Source of the DNA: Pedosphaera sp.
GTDB lineage: Bacteria; Verrucomicrobiota; Verrucomicrobiia; Limisphaerales; UBA9464
Assembly: GCA_009695205.1 (NCBI GenBank)
Contig: SIBK01000007.1
Span: 1-64,000, forward strand
DNA: 64,000 bases
Direction of reading: 5' to 3'
Part shown: piece after piece, positions 18,054 through 27,744 of the stretch
How the letters are laid out: every line of letters begins with the position of its first letter
Numbering within the stretch: the first letter of the stretch is position 1
Program-made: the position numbers and the translations under genes
The notes under the pieces: generated by a model
Database searches by the model: none
What the model saw: the letters and a program-made list of their open reading frames with translations, nothing else
What the model was told of the DNA's origin: nothing

Positions 18054-18712
18054 CACCTCCCAGTGCAGCATCCTTCTTCCCGAAATGCCCGGCAGGCAGG
18101 CACCGCAAGAAGCGCCCCCGCAACGGGTGCTACGAGGTAGATCCATAGATGTTCCAGGTGCCTACTCACGAGAGCCGGGGCGATTGATCGCGCCGGATTC
18201 ATCGAAGCACCACAAATCGGTCCGGCAAACAACGCCTCCAGGGCAATCACAGCGCCGACGGCAATTCCGGCGGTGATTCCCTTCTCCTTCGCTCCCGTGG
18301 AAACGCAGAGGATTACCAACATTAGAAGAAACGTTAGGATCCCTTCCAGGATTAAACTTTGCCCATCAGACCCCAAAGGGAGCGTGGCCCCCAATGTTGG
18401 GTGTTCAACAAACAGGAGACGCAGAACGCCGCTCGCCACCAGAGCTCCCGCCAGTTGAGCGCCTATATAGCCGGGAACGTCGCTCCATGAAAACCGCCGT
18501 GCAAAAGCGAATCCAAGCGTTACCGCTGGATTCAGATGCGCTCCGCTGACATCCCCCAATGAATATATCATCGCCAGCACGATCAACCCGAACGTCAGCG
18601 CGATTCCTGGATGCGTCACCGTCCCGCCGGTGATCTGATTCACCACGATCGCGCCGGTCCCGGCGAACACCAGTGCAAACGTCCCGAGAAATTCCGCGGC
18701 CCATCTCTTCAT
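18050..18712 (-). CDS. Aquaporin-family (MIP) channel
   Basis: A 220-residue integral membrane protein with six predicted helices and two half-helices. Both signature loops are present: NPAVT (Asn61) and NPARS (Asn172, followed by Arg175, the selectivity arginine). It conducts water or small neutral solutes across the inner membrane. Residues next to Arg175 suggest the water-selective rather than glycerol type, but this is not certain without alignment. There is no glpK or transporter neighbour. A cysteine-rich C-terminus (EEGCCTGRC) is unusual. Confidence 0.92.
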   Translation of the reverse strand: MKRWAAEFLGTFALVFAGTGAIVVNQITGGTVTHPGIALTFGLIVLAMIYSLGDVSGAHLNPAVTLGFAFARRFSWSDVPGYIGAQLAGALVASGVLRLLFVEHPTLGATLPLGSDGQSLILEGILTFLLMLVILCVSTGAKEKGITAGIAVGAVIALEALFAGPICGASMNPARSIAPALVSRHLEHLWIYLVAPVAGALLAVPACRAFREEGCCTGRC

Positions 18713-18830
18713 GCGGTCAGGATAACCGGGAGAGGCCCTCTTCCGTCAAGTGAGGCCTCTTCCAGGGTTTACAAAGCGGGGTGACGTGCGGCATGATCGG
18801 TGGAACCGGTCTCAAAGCCGCTATCTGAGC

Positions 18831-19832
18831 ATGAATTCCACCGTCATTCGCCACGATTGGTCACTGCCCGAGTTGCGGGCAATCCATGAGAAGCCCGTGC
18901 TGGGCCTTGTTTTCCAGGCAGCCGCCGTACATCGCGCACATCACGACCCCTTGGAAATGCAGGTATGCAAATTGATTTCCATCAAGACCGGGGCCTGCCC
19001 GGAGGATTGCGCCTATTGTGCCCAGTCCTCCCGATACACGACTGGGGTGACTCCTGAGCGATTGATGGAAAAGGAAAAGGTGCTCGAGATTGCTGCGCGG
19101 GCGAAGGCGTCCGGCGTCTCACGAGTCTGTCTTGGCGCGGCGTGGCGTGAAGTGAAAGACAATGCGCAGTTCGACCGTGTGCTCGACATGGTCAAGGACG
19201 TCACCGGAATGGGGATGGAGGTTTGCTGCACGTTGGGCATGCTGACGGAGGATCAGGCGCGCAAACTCGAACAGGCCGGCCTGCATGCGTACAACCACAA
19301 CGTTGATTCGTCCGCTGAGTTTTACGAAACGATCATCACGTCGCGCCGTTACGAAGATCGATTGAACACGCTGCAAACCGTACGCAAGACATCGGTAACG
19401 GTATGCTCTGGCGGAATCATCGGCCTTGGCGAGACGGTCGACGACCGGTTGAAAATGCTGCAGACTTTGGCCCAGATTCGGCCGCATCCCGAATCGGTTC
19501 CGATAAATATTCTGTCGAAAGTTCCAGGCACTCCGCTCGGTGAAAACCCGGACGTTCCAATCTGGGACATCGTGCGGATGATCGCTACGGCGCGGATCGT
19601 TTTCCCGCGATCCGATATCCGGTTGACCGCTGGGCGGGCGCGGCTTGAAGAGACGGAGCAGGCCCTGTGTTTCCTGGCTGGCGCGAATTCCATTTTTTCC
19701 AGTGAGACGGAATTCATGCTGACCAAGGCGGTCCCCTCGCCCAGCTACGATGCGGACGCTGAGTTATTAAGAACGCTGGGACTGCGCATGCGGGAACCGT
19801 TCAAGCGGCGAGAGCTGTCAGTGTCTCCCTGA
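18831..19832 (+). CDS. bioB: Biotin synthase
   Basis: Radical SAM enzyme that inserts sulfur into dethiobiotin. The 333-residue protein carries CPEDCAYC (Cys56, Cys60, Cys63) for the [4Fe-4S] cluster and typical BioB segments: [23 protein letters not shown], LDTSxEFY-like [21 protein letters not shown] and [10 protein letters not shown]. Further conserved cysteines fit the sacrificial [2Fe-2S] cluster. The ATG at 18831 gives the normal N-terminus. bioA, bioD and bioF are absent from the window, so it is a detached pathway gene. Confidence 0.96.
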   Translation: MNSTVIRHDWSLPELRAIHEKPVLGLVFQAAAVHRAHHDPLEMQVCKLISIKTGACPEDCAYCAQSSRYTTGVTPERLMEKEKVLEIAARAKASGVSRVCLGAAWREVKDNAQFDRVLDMVKDVTGMGMEVCCTLGMLTEDQARKLEQAGLHAYNHNVDSSAEFYETIITSRRYEDRLNTLQTVRKTSVTVCSGGIIGLGETVDDRLKMLQTLAQIRPHPESVPINILSKVPGTPLGENPDVPIWDIVRMIATARIVFPRSDIRLTAGRARLEETEQALCFLAGANSIFSSETEFMLTKAVPSPSYDADAELLRTLGLRMREPFKRRELSVSP

Positions 19833-19852
19833 CATTCTTGGCCGGTGGCCAC

Positions 19853-20893
19853 TTACACCCGGAACTTCGGATCCCGGATGTGCACCCAACAGTGAACGTG
19901 GGGCGATCCGCGGAAATACCAAACCATATCCGGCCCCTCGATCTGCCAAACATCCCAAACGCCATCAGTCCCAAGGTCGTCCTGCTTAAAAAATGCCAGG
20001 CTCAGATTCTCAATACCCTGGGCTTCCACCAACTTCATCGCCTCGTCCGTATCCGGCTTCCGGAACGGACTCAACAAATCGCCCATCACTTTCTGGACAA
20101 GCCCGCGCTGATCTTTCGCTAAATCGGCTACTCGGATCCCCGATAGACCCTCTGCCCGCCCGCTCAACTTCACGGTCTCAGCACGCTTTTCTCGGCGCCC
20201 CTTGCCATTGATCAGTGCGGTCTCCCGTTGGCGTCCGTCCAGAGCCTGGAACACGTCGTTCACTCGACGCGCCTGAAACCAGAATACGTTGCCAGGATGA
20301 TCGGACGGTTCGGTGTCGTTGGTCCCGGCTTGATGTCCGTAAAAGATCGGACCACCAAATGCGACACCCGCGACCGAATCCCCGTCGCAACGCCGCGTGC
20401 AGTGACGGCCCGTCAATACAAACTCGAAACCCTTTGCGTTTGGCTGACCAAACAACGCAACCGAAACGCCCCCTTCAAATCCCTTCCCCTCCGCATCGTG
20501 AATCATTTGTTCCATGGCACGATCGGCGAACTCGGGCGTATGCAAACCACGATAGATCTGGCGCACCAAATCCTGTTGATCCGCAGTGAGCAGTTCACGA
20601 ATCGGCTTCTTGGTGATGAGCCAGTTATTGTCGATCTCGCGACGGAGTGGATGATCAAACTCGAAACAGACTGTCGCTCGCTGTTCGGGCGAAAGAGACT
20701 TGTACAACTGCGACGCCAGTGTTTCGGAGGTGTCATGGGGAGACGGAGCCGCCGCTACCGCGAAAGGATACCCGAGGGCGCCTGCGGCTACGGCTACGGC
20801 ACCTGCGGTCGAGGTTTTGAGAAATGACCGGCGGTCAAGAGTTGAAGGAAACGCGCAATCACACCGGTTGAGATCGGAAAATCGGGGGTTCAC
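19853..20893 (-). CDS. DUF3500 protein, exported
   Basis: About 346 residues from a GTG at 20893, starting with a leader containing DRRSFLKTSTAGAVAVAAGA (Tat-like, but with Asp-Arg-Arg) that ends near AVAAAPSP. The remainder matches the DUF3500 pattern: YKSLSPEQRATVCFEFDHP, the GFEFVLTGRHCTRRCDGD segment, GGPIFYGHQA, DHPGNVFWFQ and the C-terminal GSPHVHCWVHIRD. The function of DUF3500 is unknown; conserved His and Cys residues near the end could bind metal. The open frame continues to 21052 but enters the palindromic repeat, so the longer start is rejected. Confidence 0.85.
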   Translation of the reverse strand: MNPRFSDLNRCDCAFPSTLDRRSFLKTSTAGAVAVAAGALGYPFAVAAAPSPHDTSETLASQLYKSLSPEQRATVCFEFDHPLRREIDNNWLITKKPIRELLTADQQDLVRQIYRGLHTPEFADRAMEQMIHDAEGKGFEGGVSVALFGQPNAKGFEFVLTGRHCTRRCDGDSVAGVAFGGPIFYGHQAGTNDTEPSDHPGNVFWFQARRVNDVFQALDGRQRETALINGKGRREKRAETVKLSGRAEGLSGIRVADLAKDQRGLVQKVMGDLLSPFRKPDTDEAMKLVEAQGIENLSLAFFKQDDLGTDGVWDVWQIEGPDMVWYFRGSPHVHCWVHIRDPKFRV

Positions 20894-20949
20894 AATCCGC
20901 AGCGTACCAAGGTTTCCTTGGAATGGAAGAGAAAGCGAACGGCGCCCGT

Positions 20950-21296
20950 GACGCGGGGCGCATTCCGAAGTTGTTGGCACACGTGCATTCTTAAGGCGCG
21001 GAGCGCCGCCGGAAAGTAGCCCACGGCGCCAGTCGTGGGTCTCGACACGCACGCTCTCAAGCCCCGGAGGGGCGACGGAGATTTGCGCAGCGCTGCCGTC
21101 CTCGTTCTCTGTCGCCCCTGGCGGGGCTTGGACCTATCGTGCATACGGTCCCATGGCTCCCGCCATGGGCTACTCTCTGCCGCTGCTCCGCAGCTTTGCT
21201 CCGAGCCTCACCCACGTGTTGGCAAACTTGAAAAATCGGCTAATCGCGGGCAGTGCGAATTGCGCGCGCCAACAACATCGGGATGCGCCCCGTGAC
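20950..21296. mobile_element. MITE-like nested palindromic element
   Basis: A 347-base non-coding element. Imperfect terminal inverted repeats of about 33 bases (20950-20982 and 21264-21296, roughly 26 matches) share CGGGGCGCAT and TTGTTGG blocks. Inside are two further complementary pairs: 21016-21041 with 21148-21173, and 21058-21081 with 21106-21130 (cores AAGCCCCG, AGGGGCGAC). The inner pairs share one centre near 21094 and could fold into a 158-base hairpin. It encodes no protein I can support. It sits between the divergent DUF3500 and SGNH genes in a 576-base gap; from 21297 to 21469 I see only a small hairpin. Confidence 0.55.
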
Positions 21297-21469
21297 GCGC
21301 GACACGAACGGAGTGATCTTCCACCTCTGGGTGAACTTCCGGGCGCTCGCAGTTGAGGATTCCGTTTCGGCAGCGGCGCCATGAAGTGTTAGTATCCCCA
21401 GGATACGGCAACAAGGACTTCCCTTCGAAGGCTCGGTAAGGCTATGTTTGGCGAATAAAAACCTTTTCC

Positions 21470-23209
21470 ATGCATTGCTGGCTTTGCGCCGTTGTAGGGC
21501 TCTGTTGCTTCCTGCCGGTCGGATTCGCCGCTGAACAAATGCCAGACGGACGCATTACTTTCGGAGTGACGGCGGTGGGAGACACGGCGAGCTGGGAATT
21601 TAAGCCTACGCGCTGGGGCCGATATGATATCGAGGCGACCGTCTCAGCCGGGGCTGCTGGTTCCGAGCTGCAGGTTGAAATCGCCGGTCAGACGTTGACG
21701 GCCCGCTTGCCCCCCAATGCCGACGGAGTGAACCGGACGACCGTACCTGTCGGCCGGTTCTACCTCGCGAAGTCGGAGCCGTTCACGGTTCGAGCGGGTC
21801 CGAAGCCAGGGTCGACGGCCCCGTTCACACTCGGAGGCATCACACTGCGGCCCGCACCCGAGGGCGATGCTGTCGTTCAGAAACCAACCGGCGAGATTTT
21901 ACTCCGCTCCCGCGATGCCACGACGCACAGCGTGATGATGTGCTATGAGCCGGCGACGAACAAAAACTGTCTGGGCTACTGGGGAAACCCCACCGACTGG
22001 GCTGACTGGGAATTCACCGTTATGCAGCCTGGCGCCTTTGACCTGGAAGTCTGGCAAGGTTGCGGCAACGGAAGTGGTGGGAGTGATGTAGCGGTCGAAG
22101 TCGGGGGCGAGCGGTTCATGTTTGTTGTCGAGGAGACGGGTCACTTCCAGAACTTTGTCCCGCGCCGGCTCGGGCGAGTGATGTTGGCAACCGTCGGGAA
22201 GCATTCCCTCGCCATTAAACCGCAACGCAAGCAGGGCGGGGCAGTCATGGACATCCGGCAAGTGAAGCTGGTGCCCGTCGTCAGCGGCGACGAGCCCGCG
22301 CCGGGAGCGCGCGCCCTCGTGGCGGCAAACCGCGTCGTGTTCCTTGGCGACAGTATCACCTACGGGGGCGAATGGGTGGAATTCGTCGAGACGTGGCTGC
22401 GGTTGAAGTTCCCCGGGGCCAGTGTGGGGTTCCTAAATCTGGGTTTGCCGAGCGAGACTGTCTCGGGGTTGTCCGAGCCCGGCCACGCGGGCGGAGCGTT
22501 CCCGCGGCCGGGCCTGCACGAGCGCCTCGGCCGTGTGCTGGAAATAGCGAAGCCAGACCTGATTGTTGCCTGCTACGGGATGAACGATGGCATCTATTAC
22601 CCCTTCGGTGAGGAGCGTACGAAGGCGTTTCAGGACGCGATGCGCCGACTCCGTGAACGCGCGGCCCATGAAGGCGTGCGCGTGCTCCACATAACGCCGC
22701 CGGTGTTCGACCCCATGCCCTACGGGGGTCGGACGCTGCCGGCCGGACTCGCGGAATATCCTACGCCCTACGAAGGCTACAACGGCGTGCTCGACCGCTA
22801 CTCCGAATGGCTCCTCAAACAGCGCACGAACGGCTGGGAAATCGTCGATGCGCATGGGCCGATGAACCGTTTCCTCGCGGACCATCGCCGGGCGGACCCG
22901 AAGTTCCTGCTCGCCAGCGACGGGGTCCACGCGAACACACAGGGCCACTGGCTCATTGCGCGGGAAGTTCTTCGCCATCTTGGGGCGCCCGACGCTCTGG
23001 TGTCCGCTGACACACCCGACGCGCTCGCTAAATTCCATCCGAAAGGTGCGGAGGTGCTGAAGCTCGTGCAGCAACGCCAGCGGGCGCAGAAGGACGCATG
23101 GCTCACGCACGTCGGCCACGTCCGTCCCGGCATGAGCAAGGGCAAGCCCTTAGCCGATGCCGATCGTGAAGCCGCAGAGGTGACCGAGAAACTGCGAGCG
23201 CTACGTTGA
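21470..23209 (+). CDS. Secreted SGNH/GDSL-type hydrolase with N-terminal beta modules
   Basis: A 579-residue exported protein: signal peptide to about residue 20, two beta-rich modules (about 25-130 and 140-270; the second resembles sugar-binding DUF5077-type modules: WGNPTDWADWEF, GAFDLEVWQGCG), then an SGNH hydrolase domain (about 285-520). The catalytic blocks are GDSIT (Ser295), NLGLPSE, YGMNDG (Asn372) and SDGVHANTQG (Asp/His). It probably de-esterifies acetylated or otherwise substituted polysaccharide outside the cytoplasm. The PSD1-DUF1501 pair starts 141 bases downstream on the same strand, so the three may act on one substrate. Confidence 0.88.
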   Translation: MHCWLCAVVGLCCFLPVGFAAEQMPDGRITFGVTAVGDTASWEFKPTRWGRYDIEATVSAGAAGSELQVEIAGQTLTARLPPNADGVNRTTVPVGRFYLAKSEPFTVRAGPKPGSTAPFTLGGITLRPAPEGDAVVQKPTGEILLRSRDATTHSVMMCYEPATNKNCLGYWGNPTDWADWEFTVMQPGAFDLEVWQGCGNGSGGSDVAVEVGGERFMFVVEETGHFQNFVPRRLGRVMLATVGKHSLAIKPQRKQGGAVMDIRQVKLVPVVSGDEPAPGARALVAANRVVFLGDSITYGGEWVEFVETWLRLKFPGASVGFLNLGLPSETVSGLSEPGHAGGAFPRPGLHERLGRVLEIAKPDLIVACYGMNDGIYYPFGEERTKAFQDAMRRLRERAAHEGVRVLHITPPVFDPMPYGGRTLPAGLAEYPTPYEGYNGVLDRYSEWLLKQRTNGWEIVDAHGPMNRFLADHRRADPKFLLASDGVHANTQGHWLIAREVLRHLGAPDALVSADTPDALAKFHPKGAEVLKLVQQRQRAQKDAWLTHVGHVRPGMSKGKPLADADREAAEVTEKLRALR

Positions 23210-23350
23210 AGGGGTGGCGATCGGATCGAGAAGACAGGAATAGATATGTCGGGGTTAACGGTTCGCTGCGATGCAGGATAGGTTTTTAAAAAAGGATTAG
23301 ACCTCGTTTCCGCAGTTGCCCGAAGCTGGTGGAAGCGCATACAAAAGTGG

Positions 23351-26113
23351 GTGTTGAAATCGTGTTCATCCATCCGCATGCAAACCATTCGGCAGGAACT
23401 TCCGGCTTTGGGATGTCGGAGGGAGGCATCTGGACAGTCCTGGGCCGATCGCAACGGGCATCGACAGGTTGACGCACGCGGTTGGCTTGCGGTTGGGTTC
23501 CTTCTTCTGGGTATGGGGTGTGGCCTTGCAAGCTCGAGCTCGCAGGTCGGTTCAGGACTCACGTTTGAACGGGACGTGCGGCCAATCCTCAAAGCCCATT
23601 GTTTTCCCTGTCACGGTGAAGGCGAGAAATTGAAGGGCGGAGTCGATCTTAGGCTCCGAAGATTGATGCTCACCCACACCGAGTCGGGAACCGTGATGAT
23701 CCCGGGCAAGCCATCGGAGAGTCTTCTGCTGAAAATGGTAGCCTCGGGTGAAATGCCTAAATCCGAGAAAAAACTCACACCCGATCAGGTGAATCGCATA
23801 GCCCGATGGATTGAAGAGGGCGCCGCGACGTTGCGCCCCGAGCCCGCCGAGGTTGCAAAATTTTTCATCACAGAAGACGAACGACAATTCTGGTCGTTCC
23901 AGCCGGTCCAGAAACCCAGCGTGCCTCCGGTTCGAAACCGGACGGCAGCCCGCACGGCGATCGATGCTTTTCTCCTGGCTCGTCTAGAGGCGGTGGGCCT
24001 GAATTTTTCTCCGGACGCGGACAAACGCACGTTGATCCGTCGGCTCACGCTTGACTTGACCGGGCTGCCGCCGACCCCGGAAGAAGTGGGTGCCTTCCTG
24101 AAGGACAACGCGCCTCACGCTTACGAAAAAATCGTGGATCGATTGCTCAATTCGAATCGATACGGCGAACGCTGGGCCCGGCATTGGCTCGATGTCGCGG
24201 GGTATGCGGACTCGAACGGCGGTACCGAAGCGGACTCGGAGCGAGGCTGGATTTGGAGGTACAGGGATTACGTCATCCGCTCGTTCAATGCGGACAAGCC
24301 CTTTGACCAATTCATCACCGAGCAACTTGCGGGCGATGAACTCGTGACTCCTCCCCACCGCGACCTGCCAGGTGAGGATCTCGACAAGCTCACCGCCACC
24401 GGCTTCTTGCGTCTCGCTCCGGATCCGACGGGCGATGGGCCCCCCGATGCAGACTTGGCCCGGAACCAGGTGATTGCAGACACGCTGCAGATTGTCTCTT
24501 CGTCGCTTCTCGGACTTACGGTTCAGTGCGCCCAATGCCATGACCATCGGTACGACCCGATTCCCCAGACTGACTACTATCGGTTGCGTGCCGTATTCGA
24601 ACCGGCCTTTCAGTGGAAGCAGTGGAAGAACCCTGGCCAACGATTGGTTTCGCTGATGCAGCCACAGGATCGCGAAGCCGCAGGGTGCATTGAAGTTGCC
24701 AGTCTGGAAATCGATGGCCAGGCGACTCGGCTTCATGATGAATTCATTGAAAAATTCGTCCAAAAACAAATCGCCATGGTGCCGGAAGATCTCCGTGAAC
24801 TGGTGATCGCGGCGCGGCGGACTCCCGCGGACAAAAGGATGGAAGCTCACAAGAAACTACTTCGTGATTTCCCGACGTTCCAAGACCACATCATTTTGGG
24901 TGAGATCGATACGGAAGGTGCGAAAAAGGTGGAGGAGATTCGCCAGAAGGCCGTGGAATTGCGGAAGCTCAAGCCGATGGATCCCATGGTCGATTGCTTG
25001 ATCGAAGCCCCGGGTAACACAACGGAAACGGTCCTGTTCCATCGCGGTGATTATCAACAACCTCGCGGCAAAATCGCGCCAGGAAGACTCACTGTGTTGG
25101 AGGGCCGAGCTGGAGGAGACATCCCACTTACTAACGCCCTACTCAGCACGACCGGCAGACGATTAGCGTTTGCACGCGCTCTCACCGACGGATCCAACCC
25201 GCTGACGCCGCGAGTTCTTATCAACCGGATGTGGCACCATCTTTTCGGCCAGGGTTTGGTCAGTTCGCTTGGGGATTTCGGTGCACTGGGCGAGCGCCCG
25301 AGTCATCCGGAACTCCTGGACTGGCTCGCGAGTGAATTTATATACGACGGCTGGCGGTTGAAGGCACTCCACCGGTTGATCGTCACGAGCACCGCCTATC
25401 GGCAGGGCTCGGTCAACGCAACCGCTCAGGCAGCGGACCCGGACAATCGTTTGCTGGGGCGCATGCGGATGCGCCGACTCGATGCGGAAAGTTTGCGCGA
25501 CAGCTTGCTGTCCCTGAGCGGACGCTTGAATCTGGTGTCGTTTGGACCGCCGATTCCTGTCGCCGTGAATCCGCAGGGACAGTTTGTGGTGGGTACGCAA
25601 AGCCGTGATCGCAATGGAAACCCGTCGGGTGTGGCAGGATTGGGAGGACAGGAATATCGCAGGAGTATATACGTTCAGGTCCGTCGATCTATGCCGGTCG
25701 GCATCATGGAAACGTTCGACTCACCAACACTCAAACCGAACTGCGAAGCGCGCTTTTTTTCAACGGTGCCGCCCCAGGCGTTGATGCTAATGAATGACCA
25801 TTTTGTGTTGAGCACCGCCTCGGATCTGGCCGAACGCCTGCGCCGCGAACAACCGGATTCTGTTCCCGAACAATTGAATCTCCTGTGGAGACTGACTTAT
25901 ATCCGGGAGGCATCGAACTCCGAGATTCGACGGAGCCTCGACTACTTGGCCGCCCAGACCGAAACACTTCGAGTAACGATCACACCGGGGGTGGAGATGA
26001 AGACAGACGACAAGAACAAGGTACAACTGCCTGCGGTCGATCCATCGCTTCAGGCCTTGGCGAGCCTCTGCCAGGTGATGCTTGGATCAAACCACTTCCT
26101 TTATCTCGACTAA
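23351..26113 (+). CDS. PSD1 (DUF1549/DUF1553) protein with cytochrome c-like motif
   Basis: A 920-residue exported protein. After a hydrophobic leader come a c-type heme motif (HCFPCHGEGEKLKGG, CxxCH), DUF1549 (TIDAFLLARLE-like start, then LTLDLTGLPPTPEE) and DUF1553 near the C-terminus (RVLINRMWHHLFGQGLV, HPELLDWLASEF, RRLDAESLRDSLL). A second CAQCHDHRYDP motif lies within DUF1549. These planctomycete/verrucomicrobial proteins are proposed to degrade polysaccharides together with DUF1501 partners; the chemistry is unproven. GTG at 23351 or ATG at 23378 could start it. DUF1501 follows after one base. Confidence 0.92.
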   Translation: MLKSCSSIRMQTIRQELPALGCRREASGQSWADRNGHRQVDARGWLAVGFLLLGMGCGLASSSSQVGSGLTFERDVRPILKAHCFPCHGEGEKLKGGVDLRLRRLMLTHTESGTVMIPGKPSESLLLKMVASGEMPKSEKKLTPDQVNRIARWIEEGAATLRPEPAEVAKFFITEDERQFWSFQPVQKPSVPPVRNRTAARTAIDAFLLARLEAVGLNFSPDADKRTLIRRLTLDLTGLPPTPEEVGAFLKDNAPHAYEKIVDRLLNSNRYGERWARHWLDVAGYADSNGGTEADSERGWIWRYRDYVIRSFNADKPFDQFITEQLAGDELVTPPHRDLPGEDLDKLTATGFLRLAPDPTGDGPPDADLARNQVIADTLQIVSSSLLGLTVQCAQCHDHRYDPIPQTDYYRLRAVFEPAFQWKQWKNPGQRLVSLMQPQDREAAGCIEVASLEIDGQATRLHDEFIEKFVQKQIAMVPEDLRELVIAARRTPADKRMEAHKKLLRDFPTFQDHIILGEIDTEGAKKVEEIRQKAVELRKLKPMDPMVDCLIEAPGNTTETVLFHRGDYQQPRGKIAPGRLTVLEGRAGGDIPLTNALLSTTGRRLAFARALTDGSNPLTPRVLINRMWHHLFGQGLVSSLGDFGALGERPSHPELLDWLASEFIYDGWRLKALHRLIVTSTAYRQGSVNATAQAADPDNRLLGRMRMRRLDAESLRDSLLSLSGRLNLVSFGPPIPVAVNPQGQFVVGTQSRDRNGNPSGVAGLGGQEYRRSIYVQVRRSMPVGIMETFDSPTLKPNCEARFFSTVPPQALMLMNDHFVLSTASDLAERLRREQPDSVPEQLNLLWRLTYIREASNSEIRRSLDYLAAQTETLRVTITPGVEMKTDDKNKVQLPAVDPSLQALASLCQVMLGSNHFLYLD

Positions 26114-26114
26114 T

Positions 26115-27575
26115 ATGAATTCTGCAGCCTGTTTGCCGAAGGATCTCTGTTCCCGACGCCATTTTTTCGGCGCGAGCTCCTTTGGCCTGGGTTCAACCGC
26201 GCTCGCGTGGCTGCTCCAAAAGGAAGGCTTGTTGGCCGAGCCCTCGCGGCCGGAGTTGGAACAACAGATATACGATTTGACGCCCAAACCGGCCCACCAC
26301 CCGGCACGGGCGCGGGCGATGATTTCCATTTTGATGATCGGTGGACCCAGTCAAATGGACCTGTTCGATCCGAAACCGTTGCTCAAGGAATATGAAGGGA
26401 AGAAATTCCCCGGAGAACTCAAGTTTGACAACGCAGGACAGGCCAGCGCGAAGGTGTTGCCGTCGTTCTGGGAATTCAAAAAGCACGGACAATCCGGAAC
26501 GGAATTGTCGTCATTGCTGCCCCATCTGGGTGACGTCGTGGATGATATCTGCGTGATTCGATCCATGCACACGGGCGTGAACAACCACGGACAATCTCTC
26601 TATGCACTTGCGAGCGGACGCATCACATCGGGAGCTCCGACCTTGGGTAGCTGGATCAATTATGGCCTTGGCTGCGAAAGCCAGGAATTACCCGCCTATG
26701 TCACGTTAACTCACCCCACCGGGACGCCGCTGCTGGTAGACCAGCATTGGACCAATGGCTGGCTGCCTTCGATCTACCAGGGAACCATGATCCGCCCGAG
26801 AGAACCGCGCATTCTGAATTTAGACCCACCTCCCCATCTGCGCGGAACCGCCCAGGAACGACAACTCGACTTGCTGAGAGAATTGAATCAAGAGCACCAG
26901 CTGGAACATCCCGGTGAACTTGATCTCGGAGCTCGGATCGCGAGTTATGAACTCGCCGCACGCATGCAAACCGCGGCCAAGGAAGCGATGGATATTACTC
27001 GGGAAAGCGAGGTCACTCAGCGGCTCTACGGGATCGACAATGAACGGACTCGCGACTACGGCACGCGGTGTTTGATCGCACGCCGCTTGGTCGAGCGCGG
27101 CGTTCGCTTCGTACAGATCGTCAACAACGGCCAGAGTTGGGATCAGCACAGCGGACTCATCAAGGCCTTGCCCGACCTGTGCGCCAAGAGCGACCAGCCA
27201 GTCGCGGCATTGATCAAGGATCTCAAATCCAGGGGTCTCCTCGACAGCACATTGGTCCACTGGGGCGGCGAGATGGGCCGATTGCCTGTTATGCAGAACG
27301 ATCTAGGCAGGGAGAAGGTGGGTCGCGATCACAACACCTACGGGTTTACGATTTGGCTTGCAGGGGGCGGGATTCGTGGCGGCATGACCTATGGCGAGAC
27401 GGACGAATGGGGTCATCACGCGGTCAAGAACGTGGTCACTCAGCATGACTATCATGCCACCCTCCTTCATTTATTTGGGCTCGACCACACACGACTCCTC
27501 TACCGGCACGCGGGTCGGGAACTCACTCTGACCGACAAGAAGGCGGCTCGAGTTGTCCGCGAGATTCTGACGTAA
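26115..27575 (+). CDS. DUF1501 protein paired with PSD1 protein
   Basis: A 486-residue DUF1501 (alkaline-phosphatase-fold) protein with a Tat-like leader (CSRRHFFGASSFGLGSTALA). Family motifs are MIGGPSQMDLFDPKP, LLPHLGDVVDDICVIRSM, LVHWGGEMGRLPV, VGRDHNTYGFTIWLAGGG and the C-terminal DYHATLLHLFGLDH. The ATG lies one base after the PSD1 stop, so the two are almost certainly cotranslated. An upstream in-frame ATG at 26082 would overlap PSD1 and looks poor. Its function is presumed linked to PSD1 in the periplasm. Confidence 0.92.
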   Translation: MNSAACLPKDLCSRRHFFGASSFGLGSTALAWLLQKEGLLAEPSRPELEQQIYDLTPKPAHHPARARAMISILMIGGPSQMDLFDPKPLLKEYEGKKFPGELKFDNAGQASAKVLPSFWEFKKHGQSGTELSSLLPHLGDVVDDICVIRSMHTGVNNHGQSLYALASGRITSGAPTLGSWINYGLGCESQELPAYVTLTHPTGTPLLVDQHWTNGWLPSIYQGTMIRPREPRILNLDPPPHLRGTAQERQLDLLRELNQEHQLEHPGELDLGARIASYELAARMQTAAKEAMDITRESEVTQRLYGIDNERTRDYGTRCLIARRLVERGVRFVQIVNNGQSWDQHSGLIKALPDLCAKSDQPVAALIKDLKSRGLLDSTLVHWGGEMGRLPVMQNDLGREKVGRDHNTYGFTIWLAGGGIRGGMTYGETDEWGHHAVKNVVTQHDYHATLLHLFGLDHTRLLYRHAGRELTLTDKKAARVVREILT

Positions 27576-27603
27576 CCGCCGAACGCGGGTGTAAGGCCAC
27601 CCC

Positions 27604-27741
27604 ATGCTGCGCCCTCTCGAAATCTCCGACGACCCTCTCGAATTTGATGGGTTCCGAGTCCGGTTCCACGACTGGGGCTCCTGGGAAAAGCATCGGGAGG
27701 ATTCCCTGCAGTTCTTTGTGCGACAGTTGCCGTTAACTTGA
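27604..27741 (+). CDS. Possible 45-residue small protein
   Basis: An ATG at 27604 opens 45 codons (LEISDDPLEFDGFRVRFHDW in the middle, ending FFVRQLPLT) before a TGA. It follows the DUF1501 gene by 28 bases and ends 3 bases before the convergent pepP stop. Composition is protein-like, rich in Asp, Phe and Arg, with no signal peptide. I do not recognise it. It could be a small partner of the PSD1/DUF1501 operon, a relic of a longer gene, or chance. Confidence 0.3.
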   Translation: MLRPLEISDDPLEFDGFRVRFHDWGSWEKHREDSLQFFVRQLPLT

Positions 27742-27744
27742 GTT

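Noticed and set aside
24000-24850. 288-codon minus-strand frame opposite the PSD1 gene
   Set aside because: It is antisense to a well-supported PSD1 domain and shows no motif or start signal of its own.
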